Below are positions 28,235-36,147 of a stretch of DNA of 64,000 nt, piece after piece. The stretch spans positions 1,426,001-1,490,000 of the forward strand of contig NZ_CP023694.1 of the NCBI RefSeq assembly GCF_008705135.1, written 5' to 3'. The notes under the pieces are model-generated. The model had not been told where the DNA came from. It did no database searches and worked only from the letters and a program-made list of their open reading frames with translations. This DNA is from Streptomyces coeruleorubidus (GTDB lineage: Bacteria > Actinomycetota > Actinomycetes > Streptomycetales > Streptomycetaceae). Numbering within the stretch: the first letter of the stretch is position 1; the number at the start of each line of letters is the position of its first letter. A program made the translations under genes and the position numbers.

Positions 28235-28543
28235 GTGCTCCCGCCCGAACTGCCGCCACTGCCCGCGCTGACCCGCGCCGAGGCGGAGTTGATCGACCGT
28301 TATCTGGAGGTCGTCGACCTGCTCGGCCGGATCAACCCGGCGCTGCCCGGCGACACCTACCGCGGACTGCGCGCCGCCCAGGCCCTGGTGGGCAGGGCGA
28401 CGGCGCTGCGTGACGCGCTGACCCTGATGCACCAGCGGGGTGAGACGGAACTGCACGCCGGCACGCTCGGCCGGGCGCTGCGGGTTCTGGACGGCGAGCG
28501 GCGCACGGCTCGCGTCAGCCTGCCCCCGGAATCCGTCAGTTGA
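28235..28543 (+). CDS. Small helical protein coupled to the ClpP-like gene
   Basis: This 102-residue protein was not assigned to a family. It begins with a Pro-rich stretch (LPPELPPLPALT) and is then mostly helical (RAEAELIDRYLEVVDLLGRINPALPGDTYRGLRAAQALVGRATALRDALTLMHQRGE). It has no membrane segment or Cys. GTG 28235 lies six bases after the ClpP-like stop, so the two genes form an operon with a hairpin terminator after this one. An adaptor or partner role for the ClpP-like protein is a guess from position. Confidence 0.65.
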   Translation: MLPPELPPLPALTRAEAELIDRYLEVVDLLGRINPALPGDTYRGLRAAQALVGRATALRDALTLMHQRGETELHAGTLGRALRVLDGERRTARVSLPPESVS

Positions 28544-28555
28544 CGCGGATCCGTC

Positions 28556-28593
28556 GGCCCGGACGCCCGCCCTGCCGGCGGAGCGTCCGGGCC
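28556..28593 (+). terminator. Hairpin after the ClpP-like operon
   Basis: Perfect 11-bp arms GGCCCGGACGC (28556-28566) and GCGTCCGGGCC (28583-28593) lie 12 bases after the stop of the small helical gene. The following 28594-28880 holds no gene. A second hairpin (28858-28876, CCCCGCC/GGCGGGG) is probably in the leader of the next transcript. Confidence 0.78.
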
Positions 28594-28884
28594 TGAGTCG
28601 AAACGGGCCGAACGACGTACCTCTGTTCGGAGTAGACAGGAGTCCATTTTTTGGGCCCTCGCAGTTGCGCAACGCGCGTAGCCGCAGGGCGGAATGGGAC
28701 ATTCCATGCCTGGTCCGGCCGCCCATGGACCTGTGGACGGTGGCTCGAACACAGACGTGTCCACCCGAACGGGTGAGTGGTGAGTAACAACACAAATCCC
28801 CGGTTCCGTTGGGATTTCGGGACAAGCATGAGTCAAGATCCCTGACTGACGACAAGCCCCCGCCACAGCGGCGGGGCGGTCCGG

Positions 28885-29086
28885 GCGGACGCCGAGTCCT
28901 GCCGCCGCCTGGATGACCGGTCGACAGGAGTGGATCGGCAGGAGTGGAGGACCCAAGCACGACGGGTCGCCGGGACGGTCACGCCACGACCGGGTCCGAG
29001 CAGCCCTTGGGGTGAAGCCGCGTCAGCGGCCGGGCAACTTCGCCAGCCCGAATCCGACAGGTCATCCTTCACAGGCGGCTGACGAA
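28885..29086 (+). promoter_or_regulatory. ydaO-type cyclic di-AMP riboswitch
   Basis: The leader of the NlpC/P60 gene carries the conserved ydaO/yuaA blocks in order: GCCGAGTCCTGCC (from 28891), GGAGGACCCA (about 28947-28956), CCTTGGGGTGAAGCCG (about 29008-29023), then GCCCGAATCCGACAG (about 29046-29060) and a closing CAGGCGGCTGACG. In Streptomyces this class sits before cell-wall hydrolase genes and turns them off when c-di-AMP is high. The exact ends are approximate. Confidence 0.92.
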
Positions 29087-29095
29087 GGGTTGCGC

Positions 29096-29569
29096 ATGAC
29101 TGCGCTCAATCGTGTCCCGTCGCTCATGGTCCGGGCCGGTACGGCCTCGGCGCTCACCATCGCCGCGGTGGGCGGCTCCATAGTGGCCCCCGGCTTCTCC
29201 TCGGAGGCCTCGGCAGCCACCCATGGGACGAAGGCACTCCAGATCGCGGCCTCGAAGAAGGGTTCGCCCTACAAGTACGGGGCCACCGGTCCGCACAGGT
29301 TCGACTGCTCCGGGCTCACGCTCTACTCGTTCAAAAAGGCCGGCAAGAAGCTCCCCCGCACGGCCGCCCAGCAGTACAACAAGACACGCCACATCTCCTC
29401 CAAGAACCGCAAGGCGGGAGACCTGGTGTTCTTCCACTCGGGCAGCAACGTGTACCACGTGGGTATCTACGCGGGTAAGAACAAGCTCTGGCACGCCCCG
29501 AAGAGCGGGGACGTGGTGCGGCTCCAGAAGATCTGGACCAAGAGCGTCTGGTACGGGCGCGTGAAGTGA
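29096..29569 (+). CDS. Secreted NlpC/P60 cell-wall hydrolase
   Basis: This 157-residue secreted peptidase probably cleaves peptidoglycan stem peptides (gamma-D-Glu-diamino acid bonds). It has a signal peptide (TASALTIAAVGGSIVAPG ... ASA) with likely cleavage near residue 40. The catalytic triad of the NlpC/P60 domain is C71 (RFDCSGL), H121 (YHVGIY) and H133 (LWHAP). It is a minimal single-domain form without SH3 or LysM repeats. ATG 29096 lies right after the c-di-AMP riboswitch. A perfect 17-bp hairpin terminates it. Confidence 0.93.
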   Translation: MTALNRVPSLMVRAGTASALTIAAVGGSIVAPGFSSEASAATHGTKALQIAASKKGSPYKYGATGPHRFDCSGLTLYSFKKAGKKLPRTAAQQYNKTRHISSKNRKAGDLVFFHSGSNVYHVGIYAGKNKLWHAPKSGDVVRLQKIWTKSVWYGRVK

Positions 29570-29574
29570 TCCGC

Positions 29575-29615
29575 CCGGCGTGCGGCGGCGCCCCTGACGC
29601 GCCGCCGCACGCCGG
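29575..29615 (+). terminator. Perfect 17-bp hairpin after NlpC/P60 gene
   Basis: Arms at 29575-29591 and 29599-29615 are perfectly complementary over 17 bp with a 7-base loop (CCCTGAC), starting six bases after the stop codon. Confidence 0.88.
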
Positions 29616-29618
29616 AGC

Positions 29619-30293
29619 GTGACACGGTCTCAAGTGGTTACCCGTCACCCCATGGCCGAGCACCGTCCCTGCACCGCACGCGGCGAGACCCCGCTGCAAC
29701 GCGCCGACCGGAACTTCGTCGAGCTGCTCCAGGAGCTCCGGGTCACCCAGACGGGTGTACAGATCCTGTTCGCGTTCCTGTTGTCGCTCGCGTTCACCTC
29801 GCGCTTCACGTCCCTCGACACGGTCCAGCGCGTCACCTACGTCATCACTCTGCTGCTGGCGGTCCTGGCAGCGGCGCTGTTCACCGCGCCGGCCGCGCTG
29901 CACCGCTCGCTCTTCCAGCAGGGCGCCAAGCCCCGCATCGTGCAGGTCTCCTCACGACTGGCCACCACCGGCCTGATCGTACTGGTGTTCGCCTTCAGCG
30001 GTTCGGTGCTGCTGGTGGTGGACGTGACGACCAGTCGGGTCGGCGGCATCGCCGCGGGCGCGGCGACGTTCCTGGTCTGTGTCGGCCTGTGGGGGCTGCT
30101 CCCCCGGCTGGTGCGGCGGGCCGGGCTGCGGGAGGAGATGCACGGCGGCCCCGGGCGGCCGGAAGCCACCGTGGAGGAGCCGGCGCCCCAGGGCACCGTC
30201 CGGATCCCCGCGCCGCTGCGCGGCACCATCAGCCAGCCCTCAGCGGTTCGAGAAGGAGCAGCACACCGAGAAGCGTCAGCGCGGCGCCGGTGA
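29619..30293 (+). CDS. DUF6328-like membrane protein
   Basis: This membrane protein is up to 224 residues long. The N-terminal polar part contains TPLQRADRNFVELLQELRVTQTGVQILFAFLLSLAFTSRF, a signature of the DUF6328 family. Four membrane segments follow and then a hydrophilic Pro/Arg-rich tail. The function is unknown. The start is uncertain: GTG 29619, GTG 29634 or ATG 29652 are in frame and none has a strong ribosome-binding site; ATG 29652 fits the family best. Its last 65 bases overlap the end of the convergent LysE gene. Confidence 0.75.
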   Translation: MTRSQVVTRHPMAEHRPCTARGETPLQRADRNFVELLQELRVTQTGVQILFAFLLSLAFTSRFTSLDTVQRVTYVITLLLAVLAAALFTAPAALHRSLFQQGAKPRIVQVSSRLATTGLIVLVFAFSGSVLLVVDVTTSRVGGIAAGAATFLVCVGLWGLLPRLVRRAGLREEMHGGPGRPEATVEEPAPQGTVRIPAPLRGTISQPSAVREGAAHREASARRR

Positions 30294-30858
30294 CCCCCTC
30301 GACGGCCCGCGCGGCCCGTGGTTCGCGCAGCCACCGGCCCAGCCGGTCCACCAGCAGCGCCACGGCCGGGAACCACAGCAGGGCGAGGACCACCACGATC
30401 AGCGCCAGCAGCAGCGTCCGGGGCAGCGCGGGACTGCCCGCGGGCACGAACTGCGGCAGCAGACTGAGGAAGGTGATGGGCGCTTTCGGGTTCAGGGCGT
30501 TCGTGACGAAGCCCTGCCGCAGGGGACGCGCGGTGGACGAGACGGTACCGGTGGCTGCCACGGGCACGGCACGGGGCCGGCGCAGCGACCACAGCGTCCG
30601 CACTCCCAGGTACAGCACATAGCCGCCGCCCAGGAGCTGGAGCGCGCGGAACAGCGCGGGCACGGCGGCCAGGACCGCGGCGACGCCCGCCACCGCCAGC
30701 GCGGTGTGCAGAAGCAGCCCGCCCGCGATGCCGAGCGCGCAGGCGACGCCGGCACGGCGGGAGACCAGGGCGTTGCGCACGACGACCGTGAAGTCGGCGC
30801 CCGGCATGGCGACCATGCCCGCCGCCACCCCGGTGAAGGCGATGAGTTGTGCGTCCAT
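30229..30858 (-). CDS. LysE/RhtB-family amino acid exporter
   Basis: This 209-residue protein has six predicted membrane segments and the family start AQLIAFTGVAAGMVAMPGADFTVVVRNALVSRRAGVACALGIAGG, plus FVTNALNPKAPITFLSLLPQFV. It exports an amino acid or derivative by proton antiport. It is divergent from a LysR-type regulator 92 bases away, the standard LysG-LysE layout in which the regulator senses the exported amino acid. The 3' end overlaps the convergent DUF6328 gene. Confidence 0.9.
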   Translation of the reverse strand: MDAQLIAFTGVAAGMVAMPGADFTVVVRNALVSRRAGVACALGIAGGLLLHTALAVAGVAAVLAAVPALFRALQLLGGGYVLYLGVRTLWSLRRPRAVPVAATGTVSSTARPLRQGFVTNALNPKAPITFLSLLPQFVPAGSPALPRTLLLALIVVVLALLWFPAVALLVDRLGRWLREPRAARAVEGVTGAALTLLGVLLLLEPLRAG

Positions 30859-30950
30859 ACGGCCAGCCTGCCGGGCCGGAGCCTTCAGCAGGTATGTCGA
30901 ATATCCTGGGCAGGCCTTAAGCACTGCTTTGGTCTGTGGAGGTCAGCGGC

Positions 30951-31877
30951 ATGTACGACCCGACCCGGCTCGCGGCGCTGGTCGCCGTCGCGGAGGCCGG
31001 GTCGATCACCCGGGCCGCCGAGCGCCTCGGCTACACCCCGCCGGCGCTCTCCCAGCAACTGGCCAAGCTGGAGCGGGAGGCGGGCTCGGCGCTGCTGGTC
31101 CGGCATCACCGCGGGGCGCGGCTGACGGGCGCGGGCGAGCTGCTGGTGGCACGGGCCCGGCGCGTGCTCGACGAGCTGGAACTGGCCCGCCACGAACTGG
31201 CCCGGCTGGCCGGTCTGTCGGGGGGCCTCCTGAGGCTCGGGACGTTCCAGACGGCGGGCATCCATCTGCTGCCGCCGGTGCTCAGCGCGTTCCGGCGGGC
31301 TCACCCGGACGTGGAGCTGTCCGTCGCCGACCACGAACCGCCGACCGGTGTCACGGCGGTGGCCACCGGTGAGATCGACTTGGCCCTGACGCACACGTAC
31401 GAGCCCGCCGACGCCCTGCCGCTGCCCGCCTCCGTGCGCATGGAGCCGGTCCTGGTCGAGGAACTGGTGCTGGTGACCGCCCCGGGGCATGCCCTCGCCG
31501 ACGGCACGTCCAGGCTTCCCTTGGCGGAACTGGCGGGTCAGCCGCTGATCAGCATGGCGCCGGAGCATCCGTCCCGGCAGGGTGTGGAGGCGGCGCTGGC
31601 CGGGGCCGGGGCCAGCCCGTCGGTCCTGGTGTCGACGCCCGGGTATGCGCTGGTGTGCGCGCTGGTCAGCGCGGGACTCGGGGTGGGCGTCGTACCGGAG
31701 ATGGTGGCGCGGACGTCGGTCACGCCGGTCGGGGTGCGCCCGCTCGGGGCGGGCGAGCTGCGCCGTACGATCTCGGTCGCCTACCGGGGCGAGGAGGCGG
31801 CGCCTGCCGTGGAGGCCTTCCGGGCCTTGTTGCGCGGGGCGTTCGGCCGCGCGCGGCACACGTCAGAGACGCGGTGA
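30951..31877 (+). CDS. LysR-family transcriptional regulator
   Basis: This 308-residue regulator has an N-terminal winged helix (RLAALVAVAEAGSITRAAERLGYTPPALSQQLAKLEREAG) and a periplasmic-binding-protein-like effector domain. ATG 30951 is chosen because GGAGGT (30938-30943) lies eight bases upstream; the GTG at 30936 would put that site inside the gene. It is divergent from the LysE exporter and probably activates it. Its 3' end overlaps the convergent anti-sigma-like gene by 15 bases. Confidence 0.92.
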   Translation: MYDPTRLAALVAVAEAGSITRAAERLGYTPPALSQQLAKLEREAGSALLVRHHRGARLTGAGELLVARARRVLDELELARHELARLAGLSGGLLRLGTFQTAGIHLLPPVLSAFRRAHPDVELSVADHEPPTGVTAVATGEIDLALTHTYEPADALPLPASVRMEPVLVEELVLVTAPGHALADGTSRLPLAELAGQPLISMAPEHPSRQGVEAALAGAGASPSVLVSTPGYALVCALVSAGLGVGVVPEMVARTSVTPVGVRPLGAGELRRTISVAYRGEEAAPAVEAFRALLRGAFGRARHTSETR

Positions 31878-32333
31878 GCTCACGGCTCCTGCTGTCCCGC
31901 CGCCGTCACGGGCCGGGCCGGTCCACGGGAGTTCGATCGAGATGGTCTTGCCGCCCTCGCGGGTGGGGCGGATCCTGAGCCTGCCGCCGCACTCCGCGGT
32001 CAGCCAGCGGATGATGACGAGACCGCGGCCGTTGTCCTGCTGGACGGCGGCAGGCAGGCGTCTGGGAAGTCGTGGGTGGCTGTCCGTGACGCCGATGCGC
32101 AGGTGTTCGTCGCGGTCGAGTGCGATGTCCACCGTGAAGGTGGGCGACTGCCCGAAGGTGTGCTGGACGGCGTTGGTGGCGAGTTCGGAGATGATGAGCC
32201 GGATGGAGTCGGACACTTCCGTGTCCGCCGGCAGGCCCCACTCCGCCAGCGTGCCCACCACGTAGGCGCGCGCCGCGGAGACCGAGGCGGGATCGCTCGG
32301 CAGAGTGACGGATGCTTCCAGATGGTCTGCCAT
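31863..32333 (-). CDS. RsbW-like ATP-binding regulatory protein
   Basis: This 156-residue single-domain protein has the HATPase fold of anti-sigma factor kinases: an N box in RLIISELATNAVQHTFG, G1 in GVTDSHPRLP and G2 in DNGRGLVIIRWLT, ending KTISIELPW. Streptomyces encode dozens of these next to XRE/DUF397 pairs, as here (abaA/whiJ-like loci that affect development and antibiotics). ATG 32331-32333 is used. It is divergent from the XRE gene across 214 bp. Confidence 0.88.
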   Translation of the reverse strand: MADHLEASVTLPSDPASVSAARAYVVGTLAEWGLPADTEVSDSIRLIISELATNAVQHTFGQSPTFTVDIALDRDEHLRIGVTDSHPRLPRRLPAAVQQDNGRGLVIIRWLTAECGGRLRIRPTREGGKTISIELPWTGPARDGGGTAGAVSSPRL

Positions 32334-32460
32334 GGCGACGTCGTCCCTTTCCCAACGGGACCGCAGTCCGACACGGAGCGGAAGGTTCGAGTACGGTCCC
32401 GGACTGGTGCTTCGTCGCCAGAGTGCCACCAGAACACCCCTCAAGGGCGGCGATCCACCA

Positions 32461-32476
32461 AGATATGCATATATCT
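32461..32476. promoter_or_regulatory. AT-rich palindrome between anti-sigma-like and XRE genes
   Basis: AGATATGCATATATCT contains the perfect 10-bp palindrome ATATGCATAT (32463-32472) with flanking AGAT/ATCT half-sites. It stands out in very GC-rich DNA and lies 72 bases before the XRE start. It may be the XRE operator or a promoter element. Confidence 0.45.
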
Positions 32477-32547
32477 GTCGCTCAAAGCGGTGAACTCTGC
32501 GACGCGAGACCGTTTTTGGGTGGCTCGGAAGGAGTAAGGAGTAGCCC

Positions 32548-33408
32548 ATGCAGCACGGTCCCGCGGTGCGCCGCCGGAAACTGGGCGCCGAACTTCGCGC
32601 GCTGCGCACCTCGGCGGGGCTCACCAGTGGTGAGGCGGCCCGGCTGGTGGGCTGGCACCAGTCGAAGGTCAGCCGTATCGAGACGGGCACGAGCGGGGTG
32701 AAACCGACCGATGTGCGGTTACTTCTCGACGCGTACGCCGTGGCGGACACGCAACTGCGCGAGCTGCTCATGATGTTGGCGGGGTCCGACGACAGCGGCG
32801 GCCGGCAGCACTGGTGGCACGCCTACCGCGGGGTGCTGCCGCCGACCTACCGGGACTTCATCAGCCTGGAGTCCCAGGCCGGGGCGATGCGCACGCTGGA
32901 GACCACCGTCGTCCCGGGCCTGCTCCAGACGCCCGAGTACGCCCGTGCGGTGACGAAGGCCGCGGTGGAGGGACTGTCGGAGGACCGGCTCGACACGCTG
33001 GTCGAGGTGCGGCTGGCCCGCCAGGACGTGCTGCGCGCGGATCCGCCGCTGGAACTGAGCGCCGTCCTGGACGAGGCGGTGCTGCGGAGGGAGGTGGGCG
33101 GGCCGGGGGTCATGGCCCGGCAGCTCGAACGACTGGTCGAGGCGGCGCGGCTGCCCCAAGTGCGGCTCCAAGTGCTGCCCTTCGCCGCCGGGGCGCACAT
33201 CGGCGTCACCGGCCCTTTCGTTATCTTCTCATTTTCGAGCACATCTGATCTGGATGTGGTTGTTCTCGACCACTTGACGAGTAGCCTCTACCTCGAACGG
33301 AAAGAAGACCTCCAGGCCTACACGGAGGCCTTCAACGCCCTTCAGATCCACGCCCTTTCGCCCGAGGACTCGTTGGATTTCATCGCCGGGACAGCCGCCG
33401 GCGCGTAA
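32548..33408 (+). CDS. XRE-family regulator with DUF5753 domain
   Basis: This 286-residue protein has an N-terminal helix-turn-helix (RRRKLGAELRALRTSAGLTSGEAARLVGWHQSKVSRIETG) and a DUF5753 C-terminal domain (FISLESQAGAMRTLETTVVPGLLQTPEYARAV). WhiJ-like Streptomyces regulators have this form and work with a DUF397 partner, encoded nine bases downstream. ATG 32548 follows AAGGAGTAAGGAG. Confidence 0.92.
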   Translation: MQHGPAVRRRKLGAELRALRTSAGLTSGEAARLVGWHQSKVSRIETGTSGVKPTDVRLLLDAYAVADTQLRELLMMLAGSDDSGGRQHWWHAYRGVLPPTYRDFISLESQAGAMRTLETTVVPGLLQTPEYARAVTKAAVEGLSEDRLDTLVEVRLARQDVLRADPPLELSAVLDEAVLRREVGGPGVMARQLERLVEAARLPQVRLQVLPFAAGAHIGVTGPFVIFSFSSTSDLDVVVLDHLTSSLYLERKEDLQAYTEAFNALQIHALSPEDSLDFIAGTAAGA

Positions 33409-33417
33409 GGAGGCACC

Positions 33418-33648
33418 ATGCGTGCACTGCCTCGTCACGTCCCCTCAAGCATCGAGCTGCACGGTGCGCGGTGGTTGCGCAGCAGCTACAGCACCGGCGC
33501 GAACAACTGCGTCGAGACCGCGTGTCCGGACGCCCCGCCCTGGGCCGGGCTGCTCGCCGTGCGCGACTCCAAGGACCCGGCCGGGCCCGCGCTGCTCTTC
33601 TCAGCGAAGAGCTGGGCGGAGTTCACGGCCGCGGTCGACCGCATCTGA
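33418..33648 (+). CDS. DUF397-domain protein
   Basis: This 76-residue protein has the DUF397 signature ARWLRSSYSTGANNCVETA and VRDSKDPAGPALLFSAKSWAEFTAAV. Such small proteins are partners of the adjacent XRE/DUF5753 regulators, apparently relieving or modulating their repression. It is encoded nine bases after the XRE gene, and AAGGAGG lies just upstream of the ATG. Confidence 0.93.
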   Translation: MRALPRHVPSSIELHGARWLRSSYSTGANNCVETACPDAPPWAGLLAVRDSKDPAGPALLFSAKSWAEFTAAVDRI

Positions 33649-33686
33649 GCCGAATCCCGACCACTTCCGATCAGTCCGTCGTCGAG

Positions 33687-33728
33687 CGACTCACGGCCGT
33701 GTCACGCCGACTCATGGCCGCGTCTCGC
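33687..33728. repeat. 21-bp tandem duplication at the bioF 3' end
   Basis: Two adjacent 21-bp units (33687-33707 and 33708-33728) begin CGACTCA and end CGC, differing at three positions. The second contains the last codons and stop of bioF, so the 3' end of the gene has been partly duplicated beyond its stop. Confidence 0.6.
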
Positions 33729-34839
33729 CGATCAGTCGTACAGCGCGTTCGATCTGTTCGCCGGTCAGGTCCGCGCGGGCCGTCAGCCTGAGCCGTGAGA
33801 TGCCGTCGGGTACGGAAGGAGGACGGAAGCAGCCCACAGCCAGGCCCGCCGCGCGGCACTCGGCCGCCCAGCGCACGGCGTCCTCGGGAGAGGGCGCCCG
33901 CACCGAGACCACCGCGGCGTCCGGACGTACCGCTTCCAGGCCCGCGGCGGTCAGGCGTGCGTACAGCTCGCCCGCCACCGCACGGGCCCGCGCCGCGCGC
34001 TCCGGCTCGCGGCGCAGCAGCCGCAGTGCCGACAGGGCCGCCCCCGCCGCCGCGGGGGCGAGACCCGTGTCGAAGATGAACGTCCGTGCCGCGTTGACCA
34101 GGTGGTCGATCACCCGGGCGGGGCCGAGGACGGCTCCGCCCTGGCTGCCGAGCGACTTGGACAGCGTGACCGTCACCACCACGTCGTCGGCGCCCGCGAG
34201 TCCCGCCGCGTGCGGGGCGCCGCGGCCGCCGTCGCCGAGGACGCCCAGGCCGTGGGCGTCGTCTACCACCAGTCCGGCGCCGTGCTCACGGCACGCCTCG
34301 GCGAGCGCGGCGAGCGGGGCCGCGTCGCCGTCGACCGAGAAGACCGTGTCGGACACGGTGATCGCCGGGCCCTGGTGCGTGTGCAGCGCCTTGCGCACGG
34401 CGTCCGGCTCGGCGTGCGCCACGACCTGAGTCGTGCCGCGGGCCAGCCGGCAGCCGTCGATGAGCGAAGCGTGGTTGCCCGCGTCGGAGACGATGAGGGA
34501 GCCGTGCGGTGCCAGCGCGGTGACCGCCGCGAGGTTGGCCGCGTAGCCGGAGGAGAAGACGAGGGCCGCCTCGGCACCGCAGAAATCGGCCAGTTCCTGT
34601 TCCAGTTCGGCGTGCAGTTCGGTGCTGCCGGTGACGAGCCGGGAGCCGGTCGAGCCGCCGCCCCAGACCCGCGCGGCACGGGCCGCGCCCTCGGTGACCT
34701 CGGGATGGTGGGCCAGTCCCAGGTAGTCGTTGCTCGCCAGGTCGAGGAGCGGGGAAACGGCCGGACGGGGGCGCAGAGTCCGTACGAGTCCGGCGTGGCG
34801 GCGCAGCCGCGCCTGCTCGTCGATCCAGCCGAACGCCAT
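33712..34839 (-). CDS. bioF: 8-amino-7-oxononanoate synthase
   Basis: This 375-residue PLP enzyme condenses pimeloyl thioester with alanine in the first committed step of biotin ring assembly. Motifs are [42 protein letters not shown] and the PLP lysine K228 in [10 protein letters not shown]. It is divergent from bioBAD with a 150-bp shared control region. A 21-bp tandem repeat at its 3' end includes the stop codon. Confidence 0.95.
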   Translation of the reverse strand: MAFGWIDEQARLRRHAGLVRTLRPRPAVSPLLDLASNDYLGLAHHPEVTEGAARAARVWGGGSTGSRLVTGSTELHAELEQELADFCGAEAALVFSSGYAANLAAVTALAPHGSLIVSDAGNHASLIDGCRLARGTTQVVAHAEPDAVRKALHTHQGPAITVSDTVFSVDGDAAPLAALAEACREHGAGLVVDDAHGLGVLGDGGRGAPHAAGLAGADDVVVTVTLSKSLGSQGGAVLGPARVIDHLVNAARTFIFDTGLAPAAAGAALSALRLLRREPERAARARAVAGELYARLTAAGLEAVRPDAAVVSVRAPSPEDAVRWAAECRAAGLAVGCFRPPSVPDGISRLRLTARADLTGEQIERAVRLIGETRP

Positions 34840-34903
34840 GGGTGGTCCTCCGGGGAATTTGTAGGCAGTGCACAGACACTAGCGGGACCTCCAGCAGGTC
34901 AGT

Positions 34904-34921
34904 GTGTGGCAATACCCACAC
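34904..34921. promoter_or_regulatory. Inverted repeat in the bioF-bioB control region
   Basis: GTGTGG-CAATAC-CCACAC is a perfect 6-bp-arm repeat midway between the divergent bioF and bioB starts (65 and 68 bases away). It is a candidate operator for a biotin regulator acting on both units; which protein binds is unknown. Confidence 0.5.
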
Positions 34922-34989
34922 CTCGAAGCGACTCTGTTGTACGAAGTCTCCTTGGCCCCGGGCGCCTCCGTAGGACAGGATCGGCTCCC

Positions 34990-36147
34990 ATGGACCTGCT
35001 GAACACGCTGGTGGACAAGGGGCTTCGGCGCGAGGTGCCGACCCGAGAAGAGGCACTGGCCGTCCTCGCGACGTCCGACGACGACCTGCTCGATGTGGTG
35101 GCCGCGGCCGGGAAGGTGCGCCGGCACTGGTTCGGCCGGCGGGTGAAACTCAACTATCTCGTCAACCTGAAGTCCGGCCTGTGCCCCGAGGACTGCTCGT
35201 ACTGTTCGCAGCGGCTCGGCTCTCAGGCCGGCATCCTGAAGTACACCTGGCTCAAACCGGACCAGGCCTCCGACGCGGCGGCGGCCGGTGTGGCCGGGGG
35301 CGCCAAGCGGGTGTGCCTCGTGGCCAGCGGGCGCGGTCCGACGGACCGGGACGTGGACCGGGTCTCCGAGACGATCAGGACCATCAAGGAGAAGAACGAG
35401 GGCGTCGAGGTGTGCGCCTGCCTCGGGCTGCTCTCCGACGGACAGGCCGAGCGGCTGCGCGAGGCGGGCGCCGACGCCTACAACCACAACCTCAACACGT
35501 CCGAGGCGACGTACGGGGAGATCACCACCACCCACACGTACGCCGACCGCGTGGACACCGTCGAGAAGGCCCATGCGGCGGGGCTGTCCGCCTGCTCCGG
35601 GCTGATCGCCGGCATGGGCGAGTCGGACGAGGACCTGGTCGACGTCGTCTTCTCGCTGCGCGAGCTGGACCCGGACTCGGTCCCGGTCAACTTCCTGATC
35701 CCGGTCGAGGGCACCCCGCTCGCCAAGGAGTGGAACCTCACCCCGCAGCGCTGCCTGAGGATCCTGGCCATGGTGCGCTTCGTGTGCCCGGACGTCGAGG
35801 TGCGCATCGCGGGCGGCCGGGAGGTCCATCTGCGCACGATGCAGCCGCTCGCCCTGCACCTGGCCAACTCGATCTTCCTCGGCGACTACCTCACCACCGA
35901 GGGCCAGGCGGGCAAGGCCGACCTGGAGATGATCGCGGACGCCGGGTTCGAGGTGGAGGGCACCGACCAGGTGACGCTGCCGGAGCACCGCGCGGCCGGC
36001 GGTTGCCACGACGGTGGCGGGTGCGGTTCGGACGAGAGCGGCGGGGTCTGCGGTTCCGCATCTGATGCGCGAGTTGACGAGCCCCGTACCGACCTGGTCG
36101 CCGTCCGCCGCCGGGGGGCCGGAACGGACCTCGCGCCCAATGCCTGA
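34990..36147 (+). CDS. bioB: Biotin synthase
   Basis: This 385-residue radical-SAM enzyme inserts sulfur into dethiobiotin. The 4Fe-4S motif CPEDCSYC has Cys 65, 69 and 72. [30 protein letters not shown] and [17 protein letters not shown] are typical. ATG 34990 is chosen from homology; the open frame continues far upstream opposite bioF without meaning. Unusually the protein continues past the usual end with a Gly/Cys/His-rich tail (about 334-357: [15 protein letters not shown]). It overlaps bioA by eight bases. Confidence 0.95.
   Translation: MDLLNTLVDKGLRREVPTREEALAVLATSDDDLLDVVAAAGKVRRHWFGRRVKLNYLVNLKSGLCPEDCSYCSQRLGSQAGILKYTWLKPDQASDAAAAGVAGGAKRVCLVASGRGPTDRDVDRVSETIRTIKEKNEGVEVCACLGLLSDGQAERLREAGADAYNHNLNTSEATYGEITTTHTYADRVDTVEKAHAAGLSACSGLIAGMGESDEDLVDVVFSLRELDPDSVPVNFLIPVEGTPLAKEWNLTPQRCLRILAMVRFVCPDVEVRIAGGREVHLRTMQPLALHLANSIFLGDYLTTEGQAGKADLEMIADAGFEVEGTDQVTLPEHRAAGGCHDGGGCGSDESGGVCGSASDARVDEPRTDLVAVRRRGAGTDLAPNA

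Noticed and set aside
28858..28876. A terminator between the ClpP-like operon and NlpC gene
   Set aside because: The better terminator is at 28556-28593; this hairpin directly precedes the riboswitch and likely belongs to the leader.
33418..34429. A long plus-strand frame opposite bioF
   Set aside because: It is a low-complexity Ser/Arg/Pro shadow; the DUF397 gene and bioF explain the region.
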